Assembly: GCA_036925085.1 (NCBI GenBank)
Contig: JAUPFP010000005.1
Span: 3,935,383 to 3,999,382, forward strand
DNA length: 64,000 nucleotides
Direction: 5' to 3'
Origin: Brachycybe producta
Taxonomy: Eukaryota > Arthropoda > Diplopoda > Playtdesmida > Andrognathidae
Position 1 is the first letter of the stretch. Every line of letters starts with the position of its first letter. This document shows positions 39,001 to 47,600 of this stretch, piece by piece. The notes beneath the pieces are model-generated. The model was not told the DNA's origin. It saw only the letters and a program-made list of their open reading frames with translations, and did not search any database. The position numbers were made by a program, and so were the translations under genes.

Positions 39001-42000
39001 TTTAAACAAATCTGCAACAGCAAATGTCATTTGAATTATTTATTTTAGAAACCATTTTTTACGGAATAAGAAGGGTTTGTAGTAGTGCCCTTGTTTCATC
39101 TAAATTATCAATTATTATTTCCTCTGACCCCAGATTCAATATATTGAATTACATACACCCACCTAAACACAGTAACTGTGTAGGCGGGGTGTTTGTTGTC
39201 ATTGTGTCACAGTTGTATGAAGACAAATAACCCACACTTTTTTTTAGTTTTATACAGGATTGAAAATATCTTTTGAAAAAATAGGCCCAATTGAATACCG
39301 GCCCTTCTGGCATTTGCCAGAGCTGCCCGATGGCCAGCACGTCTCTTCTTCCTTTGAATCTTTTTATTGGTATAGAAAGAGGTATATATTGTAGTAGAAA
39401 CTTAAAAAAGTGGAACACATTTTGGTGGTGTGCCTAAGAACTTATCAACACTGTCATAAAATACACTTTTACTCACTATAAATAGAGTAACTTTAGTGAT
39501 GGACTGTTGATAAATAATCTTTAGTTATGTGTGTGATTTAAGCATTTTGTGTTGTCTGTAGACTTTGCAGATATAGTTTGGTTATAATATACACATTGTT
39601 AAAAGAAGATTTTTTTTTTTAAAAATGATTTGTAGTTATTTGTAGACATTTTAAGCTTCTTTTCAGACTAAACAACAACAAAAGCAAAAAAAAAAAAAAA
39701 AAAAACATAGAAACCATATGTGACAACACCATAACTAATGTGTAAAGTGTTGAGTTTTGAGATACAGGATGTTCCCATCTTATGTAACAATGCATGTTGC
39801 ACTCCAAATCCTTCTTATTTTCATCAATGTGGCAAAAGAGGTCCTTCTTCTAATTATATCAATGAACTTCAACATTAGGTTATTCAATGTGACATTAGTC
39901 ATATCATCCAACAGAATTATAACTATTATAGGGCTAGGATTTTGATGCAATATCAACCGGAATGTTTCTCAATTTGTGGCCCAACAGTCAATTGTGAAGT
40001 AATCATCATCATCATTAGAGCAACTGAAATTATGTTTTTTATAATCAAAAAAACTGGGTAGAGAGGCTACATGTCTGGTTACTATCAGTCGTCAACTAGA
40101 GTTCTAGCCTCTAACCATTGTTTTTAATTAGAAAGAACAATTGTTTTTTTTTTATCTAAACAAGATTGTTACTTCACAATTGGCACTTGAGCCACATATT
40201 GAGAAACATTTCGGTTGATATTGCATCAAAATCTGAGCCCTGATTATAACACTAAAATTATTTGACATGTGTTTCTTGTTGTTGTTTCTTGTTGTAAGAT
40301 GAGATATTACATTTTTTTACTTAGATCTACATGTATAACAGTTTACAACATAATTATTAAAAAAAAGTGTCTGGACTGGTGAAATAAATTTAGTGTAATA
40401 ATTATAAAATGTGTTTTAAGAACATTTTTTTGGTTATTTCTGTAACAATTATTTGAAATTAAATGCATACAGGGTGAAGAATAAACCACTAAGTGTATTC
40501 TTTTATTTTCCATTTTCCAAAAAAAAAAAAAAATCACACTACCAATGAGTAAAACAAGAGGCAAATTGGCACATATTAATAGCACTATTAATAGTTGGTT
40601 CTTTTTAAATACTCATTTCAATGTTTCTTTAAAACAAAAATTAAAAATTTTCAAGAATACTAAAAAACCAACTCTTATTTAATAATTAAACCACCAATAA
40701 ATAAACCATTTCGTTACATAGCTTTAACTATGTAACGAAATGGCTGACGTTTCGATTGCATTCACAATCATCTAGAGAGCATAAATTTTTAAAAAAATAT
40801 GTATATACAATTTCGTTACAAAAAATGGCTAAAAATAATTAATTTTAACACAATTCTTACCAAAAAAGAATTTACAAAATACAGTGGACTACATTTGTAT
40901 TATAAGCTGTAATGCCTGATGCACTGTTTGAAATATTGTAGCAACAATGCAAATTCGCTCAAAAACACATAGTAGAAAGCAGTGTTTCTCAAACTGTGGT
41001 CCGCAGATGGAACCACAGAGAAATAATATTTTTACACTCCATCTGTGTCAAAACGGAAGTTACAAAACAATAGATTATGGTCCGCCAAATCAACAATAAT
41101 TATATATATAATATCCCAGGTCTCTGTGTGTGTAATGTCGGAATTTATATAAATTTGAATAAATGAACCGTTTTTTTCTCAAGGTCAACTATATGTTTAA
41201 CTCTTCCCATCCAAGAACTCCATGATATTAAATTGGAGAGGGGGAAAAGGTTGGAAAGTGTAGAAGGGGGGGAGAGAGAGAGAGAGAAAAGTGGGAGGGG
41301 GTGAGGGGAAAAGTTTGGAAAGTGTAGAAGGGGAGAGAGAGAGAGAGAGAAAAGTGGGAGGGGTGACTGAAATTGAAATGAAAGGAGTAAACAAAAGGAA
41401 AAAACGACGCGCATGCGCACGATTGCCTGTGAATTTTGCTCCCGTCATTTATGATGGGTTACCCCACTAGTTCTCTGATATAAGCTAACCGCACACTTGT
41501 GTTCTACAAGTGTGTCACATTACTGATGCAAGGCTACTTGCGCCAGTGCATGTGCAAGATGAGTGGTTCAGAGGTTTGGGGAATTACTGCAGTGGAGAGT
41601 AGGTGCCAAAACCCAAATATCATTATGTAGAAAAGACAGTAGTAATACATGCATGCATTACTGCTGCATTTCTAGATGTGTTTGCAACAAGCCTTATTTA
41701 GTGTTCATTTTTAATGATTGCTAAGTCATTAGTAGACTTAGGTTGTGATAGAATTATGAACTTTTTCTAGGAAATTTTGTATAAAATTTGATAAGTTCAG
41801 CCTTAGCTTTGACTTCCTAAAGCTTATTGAGTTGTTAGCAAAAACGACAAGTGTCTAAGCATATCTGCTTAATGAGTCACATATTTATGTAATAAGTTCC
41901 AATCATGGTTTTCCAAATGACTGTATTAAAATACATTCAATGTATGGCTATATATGATTGATGTAATGTATGGGTATATATGATTGATGGCTAGGGCTCG

Positions 42001-42891
42001 GATTTTGATGCAATATCAACCGAAATGTTTCTCAATATGTGGCCCAAGTGCCAATTGTGAAGTAACAATCTCGTTTAGATAAAAAAAAATTATTCTTTCT
42101 AATTAAAACGCCTGGTTAGAGGTTAGAACTTTAGTTGACAACTGATAGCAACCATACATCTATCCTCTCTAACCAGCCTTTTTTTTATTAGAAAAAGCAT
42201 AATTGCAATTGCTCTAATGATGATGATGATAATGATTACTTCACAATTGGCACTTCTGCCACAAATTGAGAAATATTCTGGTTGATATTGCATCGAAATA
42301 CGAGCCCTATTGATGACAAACTCTCTTCAGGTTAGTTTTAAAGTATGCTTTAAGTATGTGTATGTTGTCCAAGTGCAGCTTAATTCAATTCAATTCAACT
42401 CAGTACAGCTTGAGGGCTAGCCATGTAGTTGGAGGGGATTTCTCACAATCATTTAGAAAGGTTGCCATTAAGATGAAGTTATACATCATCATCTAATTGA
42501 AATCGTAATATAAAAAAGAACTATCTGCAAGAAGAGAATTCCATATTCAGGAATACACGTGGAAGTACAATAATATTGTTTCCAGTGACTAGAGCTGTCA
42601 TTACCGTTCTCTGAGGTGTTCCCAACGTCGAGCAAAGTTCAACCTATGCATATCATCAATACTGATGCCAGTAGTATTATAATCCATATACATATCATCA
42701 GTCTGATTGAAATCCTGCCAAACTGTGGCATTCACCACATTCATGAGAATGTCGTCTGATGGAGTTTGATGATGCCCATTACTGGACACATTTAAAGGAT
42801 TACATTTACTTAGAGAGAAACAATGGCACATACTGAACACAATTGTTGCAAGCACAAATAAAACGCACTTCTCCATCATTTCAATTTTCAT
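23215..42891 (-). CDS. TGF-beta superfamily ligand, complete 7-exon precursor (497 aa)
   Basis: Exons on the minus strand: 42605-42891, 35464-35717, 28602-28865, 28340-28537, 26751-27005, 26567-26679 and 23215-23337. All have GT/AG junctions with matching phases and total 1494 nt. ATG 42891 leads into a signal peptide (CVLFVLATIVFSMCHC); ATGs at 42879 and 42876 are alternatives. The propeptide has the latency-type segment RRWEHLRERKKQQRLFIIQN then INDLLGL, and the block GWLDFDVGSSIRDWL. A furin site RRKR precedes a 106-residue mature domain containing CC, FDGIVAPKGF, CVGFC and a final CSC. It is a secreted dimer-type growth factor that would signal through TGF-beta type I/II receptors. Spacing of the first three mature cysteines points to the TGF-beta/activin/myostatin clade. 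Oddities: one cysteine where the family has the CC pair, and only 18 residues between CVGFC and it (about 28 is usual). Subfamily not assigned. Confidence 0.9.
24500..24757. mobile_element. Miniature element, second copy of the 5933-6180 family
   Basis: The termini are GCGGCGATCACACTGGCTAT and, inverted, GCAGTGATCACGTTGGCAAT. The left flank is TTAA and the right flank TTTA. The body is the reverse complement of 5933-6180 with many substitutions, so the two copies are old. Non-coding. Confidence 0.65.
25530..26192. mobile_element. 663-bp TTAA-flanked (piggyBac-type) miniature element
   Basis: TTAA sits at both borders (25526-25529 and 26193-26196). The ends GGTAGATTTACACC and, inverted, GGCCCTTTTACAGC are imperfect inverted repeats. 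The interior is full of degenerate AACATTTGTTAATA-like words in both orientations (GTTAATAGCAA, TTGTTAACAA). A TTAA target is characteristic of piggyBac. Confidence 0.65.
30807..33347 (-). CDS. hAT-family transposase, ZMYM1-like (846 aa)
   Basis: A single uninterrupted frame in the innermost transposon. Residues about 155-225 form a TTF-type zinc finger (REWMVFSDK, LLCFSCCLF, HEESASHINC). The RNase-H-like catalytic core shows FDSTPDVS near residue 350, GQGYDNGSNMSG near 417, CAAHSLNLVG near 447 and STRWAARHE near 502. The C-terminal hAT dimerisation region (TVASNERAFSKLKLIKSYLR) lies near 780-800. Its role is cut-and-paste transposition via 8-bp target duplications. The length and motif order match the zinc finger MYM-type protein 1-like/DUF4371 transposases common in invertebrates. 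No stop or frameshift was seen, so it may be functional. Confidence 0.95.
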   Translation of the reverse strand: MKRMGKKLSGAAIRKKKTENIAATLKLATQAKKFFKKPCNFKHETEASKGIETVVTAEEIETCEKFNNSGNHQNTDTLITNCKLKLILMNFINCTFSVAFNYADPSDWPKCLSQAARSIILLKGPTQNMKKAYPERDTYSFNSSFFTGTKSNGESYTREWMVFSDKSNSLLCFSCCLFSDSSICTPWKNYGEGNEGFVDFKNKGRAIERHEESASHINCMTKWKVYLLNLKKGNSICEVNERENLSEIDHWRKVLKGILDAVLFLAKSNLAFRGSSSNISDRNCGNFLGLMKLLSKYDPALSKHVSRLKKCKTNYFSWKIQNEFISLCGQSMRKSILNVIQKRKYFSIMFDSTPDVSHSEQISQVLRSVSCLKSGCLIEENFIDFITTTEKTGLGLSKVIIEKMKLDGLSMKDCRGQGYDNGSNMSGTYNGVQKWITDESPFADYIPCAAHSLNLVGVNAAERVPSAKLALGQIQNIFLFFSGSTVRWAFLKERVKITLKGHSSTRWAARHEAVNALKSQYCIILETVNEMIENNSMFNSETVASAVSLLNTLMSFKFLLSLTIWDALLSKIQLCNLAFQASGVDIEKAEKLLAGLLSWMNEFRINGFRKCYEDALEVAECCDIDYENGFSNVRSTKNKKRKRTSELSEDTEMTVLQRFEIEFFNELLDNLVSQVTRRFQQIRDCSELFGFLWGSKLQSLSQSDLEKHSKDLSLKYPYDFNMCQLVNETNYFKCQISHLLEHKTVAETGPLEMLNVLYKNELESVFPNIETGLRIFLTLPVTVASNERAFSKLKLIKSYLRSSMGQERLSNLAIISIEHEFAERLSFDSIIEDFANAKVRKVPLKV
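33416..33482. repeat. Perfect 32-bp palindrome upstream of the transposase
   Basis: The arms 33416-33447 and 33451-33482 are exact reverse complements around a 3-nt loop (CCG). The left arm begins GAATCTTTCATGCTATAGAG. It lies about 70 bp before the transposase start codon, inside the hAT element, and could be a subterminal binding structure or a regulatory hairpin. Confidence 0.9.
34665..35290. mobile_element. Pogo/Tigger-like miniature element (TA target), interrupted
   Basis: The ends are CAGTAGTCTCAATTATTCGA and, inverted, CAGTAGAGTCTCGATTATCC, the familiar pogo/Tigger terminus. TA flanks both sides (34663-34664 and 35291-35292). The inner arms repeat TATCCGAGCT. About 275 bp remain after removing the insert at 34808-35150 and its duplicated target. 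No transposase. Confidence 0.8.
34808..35150. mobile_element. 343-bp hAT (Charlie-like) miniature element nested in the pogo element
   Basis: The ends are CAAGCATGTCAAACTC and, inverted, CAAGCATGTCAAGCTC. The 8-bp duplication GTTTAAAG is exact on both sides (34800-34807 and 35151-35158). The terminal words GTCAAACTC and GGGCCGC are typical of Charlie-type hAT elements. It contains an A homopolymer near 34872. Confidence 0.85.
35965..36041. repeat. (TA)n microsatellite
   Basis: About 77 bp of uninterrupted TA abuts the 3' terminus of the reversed Helitron-like copy that starts at 36060. Confidence 0.95.
36060..36695. mobile_element. Two Helitron-like non-autonomous copies, head to head
   Basis: The outer ends are mirror images. 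Each has the hairpin CCCGTCATTTATGACGGG (36666-36683; inverted at 36072-36089), about 8 nt, then CTAG (36692-36695; inverted at 36060-36063). A hairpin followed by CTRR and no target duplication is the hallmark of a Helitron 3' end. The arms share GCGCATGCGCACAATTGCC, TCAAGGTCAAC and CACGTCGGAATTTATATAAA, and meet around a TA-rich centre (36338-36426). No Rep/helicase gene is present. Confidence 0.7.
37405..37620. repeat. Dispersed repeat (copy also at 42365-42600)
   Basis: Shared words with 42365-42600 in the same order include TTCAATTCA-TTCAACTC, AGCCATGT, ATTGAAATCGT and AGAGAATTCCATA. A weaker relative may lie at 20945-21260. The family is not recognised and there are no terminal repeats. 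Confidence 0.5.
37880..38430. repeat. Dispersed repeat (copy also at 62140-62612)
   Basis: Both copies share, in order, TAGGCGC-GGT, GATGT-GTATTTCGAAAACT, AGCTAGTTGTT, AATAAAATATG, GCCTCTCGAAATT, CTCGAAACT-GAGGC, AAGGTCCCC and a final TGTGGCTC-CCGCCACTAGA. Copies are about 15-25% different by eye. The ends are unclear and no coding capacity was recognised. Confidence 0.6.
38928..39347. mobile_element. 420-bp hAT-type miniature element (intact relative of the nest's middle element)
   Basis: It starts CAGAGGCATGCTTAG and ends GCACGTCTCTT. The flanks CTTCCATT and CTTCCTTT look like a diverged 8-bp duplication. The body matches the middle element of the nest, for example GGTGTTTGTTGTCATTGTGT and ATGAAGACAAATAACCCAC (also at 34012-34055). 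Confidence 0.75.
39930..40242. mobile_element. ~313-bp fold-back miniature element, family of the nest's outer element
   Basis: The arms begin AGGGCTAGGATTTTGATGCA and are mirrored at the right by TGCATCAAAATCTGAGCCCT. Both arms include TGTTTCTCAAT-TGTGG and CAATTGTGAAGTAA. The flanks contain ATTATA on both sides. Confidence 0.75.
40706..40743. repeat. Perfect 16-bp hairpin beside GACGTTTCGATTG
   Basis: CCATTTCGTTACATAG and its exact reverse complement are separated by CTTTAA. It is followed by CTGACGTTTCGATTGCATTC, a phrase that often borders retroelements in invertebrate genomes. Likely a retroelement terminus, family not resolved. Confidence 0.6.
40975..41090. repeat. hAT-type element fragment (inverted relative at 56750-56905)
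   Basis: TCTCAAACTGTGGTCCGCAG resembles termini of Charlie-type hAT elements. The reverse complement appears at 56870-56905 (GCGGACCACAGTTTGAG). TTACACTCCA and its inverse TGGAGTGTAAA are shared internally, followed in both by (ACGG)AAGTT-type sequence. Confidence 0.55.
41105..41470 (+). mobile_element. Third Helitron-like non-autonomous copy
   Basis: Same family as 36060-36695. It begins near TCCCAGGTCTCTGTG after a TA run and contains GTCGGAATTTATATAAATTT, GAATAAATGAAC, a GA-rich purine tract and GCGCATGCGCAC. It ends with hairpin CCCGTCATTTATGATGGG (41441-41458; one G:T pair), TTACCCCA and CTAG at 41467-41470 followed by T. No protein gene. Confidence 0.7.
41991..42308. mobile_element. 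318-bp fold-back miniature element (hAT-type)
   Basis: CTAGGGCTCGGATTTTGATG at the left is mirrored by CGAGCCCT at the right, with long arms including GCAATATCAACC and CAATTGTGAAGTAAC. The flanks ATTGATGG and ATTGATGA are an almost exact 8-bp target duplication. Related to 39930-40242 and to the outer element of the nest. Confidence 0.8.
42365..42600. repeat. Dispersed repeat (copy also at 37405-37620)
   Basis: A diverged copy of the 37405-37620 repeat. Its right end reaches within a few bases of the exon 1 splice donor of the TGF-beta gene. Confidence 0.5.
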
Positions 42892-43025
42892 TCTTAAGTG
42901 AACATAGACAAATTTAGAAAGTCTTGTCTCTATCCTCTGTGACTTGTTCGTGTGTGTTGTTTGCCAATGAAAATAACACACACTAGAGTGTGACTGCAAT
43001 TGTTTGGTTAAATGCTCAAGATATG

Positions 43026-43028
<3 letters not shown>

Positions 43029-43116
<88 letters not shown>
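43029..43116. repeat. (GA)n microsatellite upstream of the TGF-beta start
   Basis: About 88 bp of GA, with one ATGA interruption near 43077, lies roughly 140 bp upstream of the chosen start codon, in the probable 5' UTR or promoter. On the minus strand it would read Ser-Leu repeats in the same open frame as the signal peptide. I treat that as an accident of the repeat. Confidence 0.9.
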
Positions 43117-43120
<4 letters not shown>

Positions 43121-43990
43121 AAGATCAATTAGTTAGCTGTGTGTTTTATGTCTTAATAGAGATGCTTTGTAACAGGTGGACTTGGAATATATGTAGGAGC
43201 AACTTTTGACAAGCAGCTGCAATAGCAATTTGTAAAAAGAAGCTAACTCTGGCTGTGTAGAATTGAAGCCAGAAGAAGTGTCTAAAACGGATTTTCTTCA
43301 GAATTGTCAGTACTATTGGGAGTATATGCTTCTTTTGGCAGTTACAGGAGCGAAAAGTCTTATTTTTTTATGTTGTGTATTAATTTAGAAGGGCCTAAAG
43401 TAGAATAGTCATGTCGGTGTGTTGTTTTACGTATATCAGTCTAGAAGAAGAAGAAGAAAGAAAAAAACATATAGGTAGAGAAAGAGAGGGCGGGGCTCTT
43501 CGAGGGGAAGTGAGAAATGATAGGAAGACGCGTGATAAATGTCTTACGAATGGCGGCTGTTTCGGCATGTAGAAGGCTCAAATTTGGCAATTGCTTAACA
43601 CCTACGTTTCAATCTTGAATAGATTTTTGGATGAAACTATTTATATTTTTCTAACGAAAATAAAGTGAAACTGGCAATCTTCCATTATGTGATTCTATTA
43701 TAAGGGAGGTGAAAATCCTGTAAAGGTTATTTTATACATAAATTTCAGGAAAGTGTGGGCGAATATTGGACGTAGGTCTGGGCCAGGGGCATTTACTTAT
43801 TACCTTTCAAAAATAAGTGTATACAGATAATACAGGTATTTGGACATTGTGTAGAAAGTAAGGTTTTAAATGCTCTAAATAGGCTAACTAGCGAAAACGA
43901 TTATAGCATTTGTGGTTAATAATGAAATGTTTCCAGGTGTCCTGTTTTTCATAGGACATGGACTCTGACTGTTATAACTTATCACTGATC

Positions 43991-44160
43991 AGTGGCGTAG
44001 CTATGTTTGGTTGCGCCCCCTGCTGCTTAAAACATTGCGCCCCTTTGCACACCCCAAATTGCGCCCCCTCTCCAAACCTCATGCAGCCCCCACTGCAGTT
44101 CGGGGGGCTGCGAGCCCCCCCTTCCCAGCTACCCCTTCCCAGCTACCCCTTCCTGACTGT
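43991..44160. mobile_element. hAT terminal fragment
   Basis: CAGTGGCGTAGCTATG followed by repeated TTGCGCCCCC words resembles the terminus of the hAT transposon at 30584-33754 (CAGTGGCGCAAC, GGCGCCC). A matching other end was not found, so this is a solo or decayed end. Confidence 0.5.
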
Positions 44161-44653
44161 TCAAAATCATATTACTAATAGCTTATGTATTTCTATATTT
44201 ACTTTTAACTATTTAGAATAATTACTATATTTAGTGTTTATTTTGAAAAAAAATATGAAATTGTTTATAATTAATAAACTTTTGAATTATTGACAATAAA
44301 CCTTAGACTATTAGTAATTGTCTAAGGATAAACCTCGTTGATCGAATTCATTTTTAAATATCCCGCCTTAATATTATAATCGATAATAAATCGATATATA
44401 ATTTTATTTCTGTGTAGTGAGAAAGGAATAAAAAGGCATGAGCTATACTATCATAGTTACAATTTTGACGTATAAGGCGTGGAATATAATGCCCTCATGA
44501 TAATTCAGAGGGGCGACCTTATATGGCACCTGTGTTGTGTAGATTTCTAAGACTATACGCCATGTTTGGACACTCAAAAGAGAAAAGAAAGTAGAAATTG
44601 TCCGTCGTTGTGCATTTCTTGTAAGGTCAATTTACAAAGGTAAAAGCAACTGA

Positions 44654-47600
44654 ATGCTAGAGAAAAACGCCAAAAGTGAGGGGAAGAATCGTCTGCTTTT
44701 TGAAGTTAGAAGGAAGACGTCTTACCAAGGAGGACGGCACAAAATGAATCTCGTACGATATGGCGAGCTATTTCAAGGGGCCGACATCGGTGTGAGTCTC
44801 ATACGCCCTGTAATTGTATAGCACTAAGTACAGTTTGCGCCATCTATTGACCACACTCAATTTAGGCTCCTAGTTTAAAGATGGCGACTTCCTGCATGAC
44901 TTCCTGTCACAGCAACATCAAAGAGTTTGTCTTCTGTATAACTTTTTATTCTGTGGTTTTGTCTTGGAATTTGGAAATTTGGATTTTGTTTTGACGTTTG
45001 TGAGCTGAAAACATGAATGAAGCTCGTTCTCGTTTCTACTGGAAAGCTGCGCTTAAATATGAGGCGATTTCTCCTTGTCTTTCGCAGCATTTTTTGTAAT
45101 ATTTACGAACACGTTTTTATCAATTCTTAAAAACTAACAGCAAAACTCGGAAGGAGAAAAAAAAAATCTAAATCTTAAGTTTCTGTTTTGTTTTATAGGA
45201 GGATGATGATGTACAGTGATTCCGTTTCCCATGGACGTGATGAGGGCGTCGTAGTTTATCGTAATTAAAACATGGATGTTCATTCGATTAGAGTCGCGTA
45301 GTCTCCAAGTCAATTAATCGTAGTAGTTGCTCACGCCAAAAGCGTGTAATGAGGGGAAGTAGATGTACTTAGAGTTTTTAAGGGGCAGTTCGGACCCTGT
45401 GCGGTCTCTAATGGAAGGAATTGCCAAATTTGAATTTGGAATTAGTTTCAAAATGATGTTATATAACATTTTCATTTATTTTTTTCGTCTTTGTCGATAT
45501 TGTAGCTTTGAATCCAACTGTTTGTTGCTTCTGTGGCGCCATATGGAAAACTGGCAACTATTCGGTTAGAATGCAACCGAAGATGCAACTGTCAAAAACT
45601 GTGAATAAACTAACGAAAAAGGAACAGAAGGCGTCTTGGAAAGTAACGAAGAAACAACGGGAGCTTCTCAGGAAGTTTAACAATCGTTCCGTCAAACAGG
45701 TGACAAATACGAGATTTTGTTCGTTCTGTAGGTTACGATTCTTGTGATTTTTGTCATTCACAAAGAAAATGGTTGAGATCTTTTGCTATCAAAACGAACG
45801 TTCGTCTTGAGACCTTTTGAAAGTATTCCTTAGCTATAGATTTCATGAATGTCAGTGAAAAGTACCGAAGTGTTTTGAGACCACAGAAAAGGAGTAAACA
45901 AATGATAGGTAGTTTTCGAATGTTCTAAAAAGTTCAGAAATTAAAAAAAAACTAAAAAGTGTTTATAAAAGAAAAAACTATGCAGAAAGTTGTTTTCAAA
46001 TAAGAGAGCAAGATCTGACACAGAAGCAATAACCAACAAGTAAGTAATTTGTCTACATATTTGCCACTTTTCATTTTGTCGTTTATTGCAGATATACACG
46101 TGTGGCATATGTAAGAAAAAACAAAATGTTTTCTTGGGGACTTCTAAGACAGATGAAAAGCCATCAAAAAGTAAGTTATTTAACAATAATGTTGTATTTG
46201 AACTAAAAACGTTTTTTTTAAAAAAAATTACTTAAGAGGGGCTTCATAGAAAAATACTTGTGTAAATGCAAGGTAGATGGCGCCTGCAACCTCTCTAGGT
46301 GGCTAGCTACACTCGCCAATTGGTTGACATCGAATGCAGCCTTTTAGCTCTAAAAACATCCAAAACAACCTATTTTCAACACGTGACAAACTTACACTCA
46401 GAACATAGAAGTAAAGAGGACACGTGTAGAAATACAGTGACCCGCAATTAAAAGTTTGCCACGTGGAAAAAAGGAAAGTGAGTCAGAGTTGAAGAGTGTC
46501 AGTACATTTCCGTGGCTAGTGGCGCCATCTAACGCGACACGCACAATCGCACAAATGATCTGCTTGTATTCTTAATGTGCAAAAGTCAAATTGGAAAAAA
46601 ACGTGAATCCAACCTATGTCATTTTAATCCTCGTTTTTACGGCGATAGTTCTTTCATGAGAGTAGCTGTCATGAAAGTTGCGATAGTTCCCTCACGATAG
46701 CAATCGTCTACACGTCTTGAAGTAACGTGATAGTTCTGTCATGACAGTGTCACATCTACTTCATAGACATCATTGAGTCAACAAAAGTGTTGTCTCTCTC
46801 CGTCCAGAAGCCAAATTTCTCTACAAAGTGGATATTTCCCCTAGAAGCTGTCACTCAACAACTATTACTATTGTGACAGTACTATTAACAATCTAGTCAA
46901 AACGAGATAGTATGATAGTGCTATCGCGACAGTGCGATAGTGACTATCATGTGGTTTTCACGATGATAGTTCTCGCGATAGTTGTTGTCATGACAGCAAC
47001 TATCGTGGCAACTATCATCGTGAAAACGGGGCTTAAGTGTCTACCGAAGCTAATTCAAGTCGACAGCACTCATGCAATGTTTTATTTAACTTCACCGGCA
47101 CTATCGATATGATTCGTGCATATTGAGCAAAGCATCCAGTAATACTTAGGGATGGCCAAAAGTCATTCGTGAATGGATTCCGATTAAAGATCGGCCATTT
47201 TTACCGATTTTTTGTAGTGTTTGTCCTGAAAAAATTGCTTGAAATGATCCGTCATCCGTCGTTTTTTATTAAAAAACATAACTGTGACACAAATGTTCCA
47301 TATCCAGTCTTTGGAGCAGTAGAGCTTAGATTTTGCCTTAAGGTACTGTTTTAGAAGGTTCAGGAAAACGAAATCTAATAATGACCACTGAACGAATGTT
47401 AATATGATCAAAGTGCCAAGTGGCACAATGAGGAAGTAGTTCTCCATTTGGGTATTATGTTTAAAGTAATTGTCCATTTTCGGTGTTATCTTGTATGTCT
47501 TAATCTAGTTTAAAAACATTTAATTAATTTTAAAGTTTTATTGAAGGCAAAGCAAACTATTAACTTTTCACGTTACACACTAAACGCACATGCAAGTCTC

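Larger units (their letters stand above)
35718..42604 (-). other. Intron 1 of the TGF-beta gene
   Basis: A 6.9-kb phase-2 intron separates the signal-peptide exon from the first propeptide exon. It carries the (TA)n run, Helitron-like copies, three hAT-type miniature elements and dispersed repeats listed separately. I see no additional exon. Confidence 0.6.
42892..44653. other. Region between divergent genes: TGF-beta (-) and C18orf21-like (+)
   Basis: This 1.8-kb interval should hold both promoters. It contains the (GA)n tract at 43029-43116 and a hAT-derived fragment at 43991-44160. A moderately GC-rich patch lies at 43490-43560. No TATA box can be assigned with confidence. Confidence 0.45.

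Noticed and set aside
39619..39807. Hydrophobic frame with a poly-Phe run
   Set aside because: It arises from an A/T homopolymer beside a miniature element; no family resemblance.
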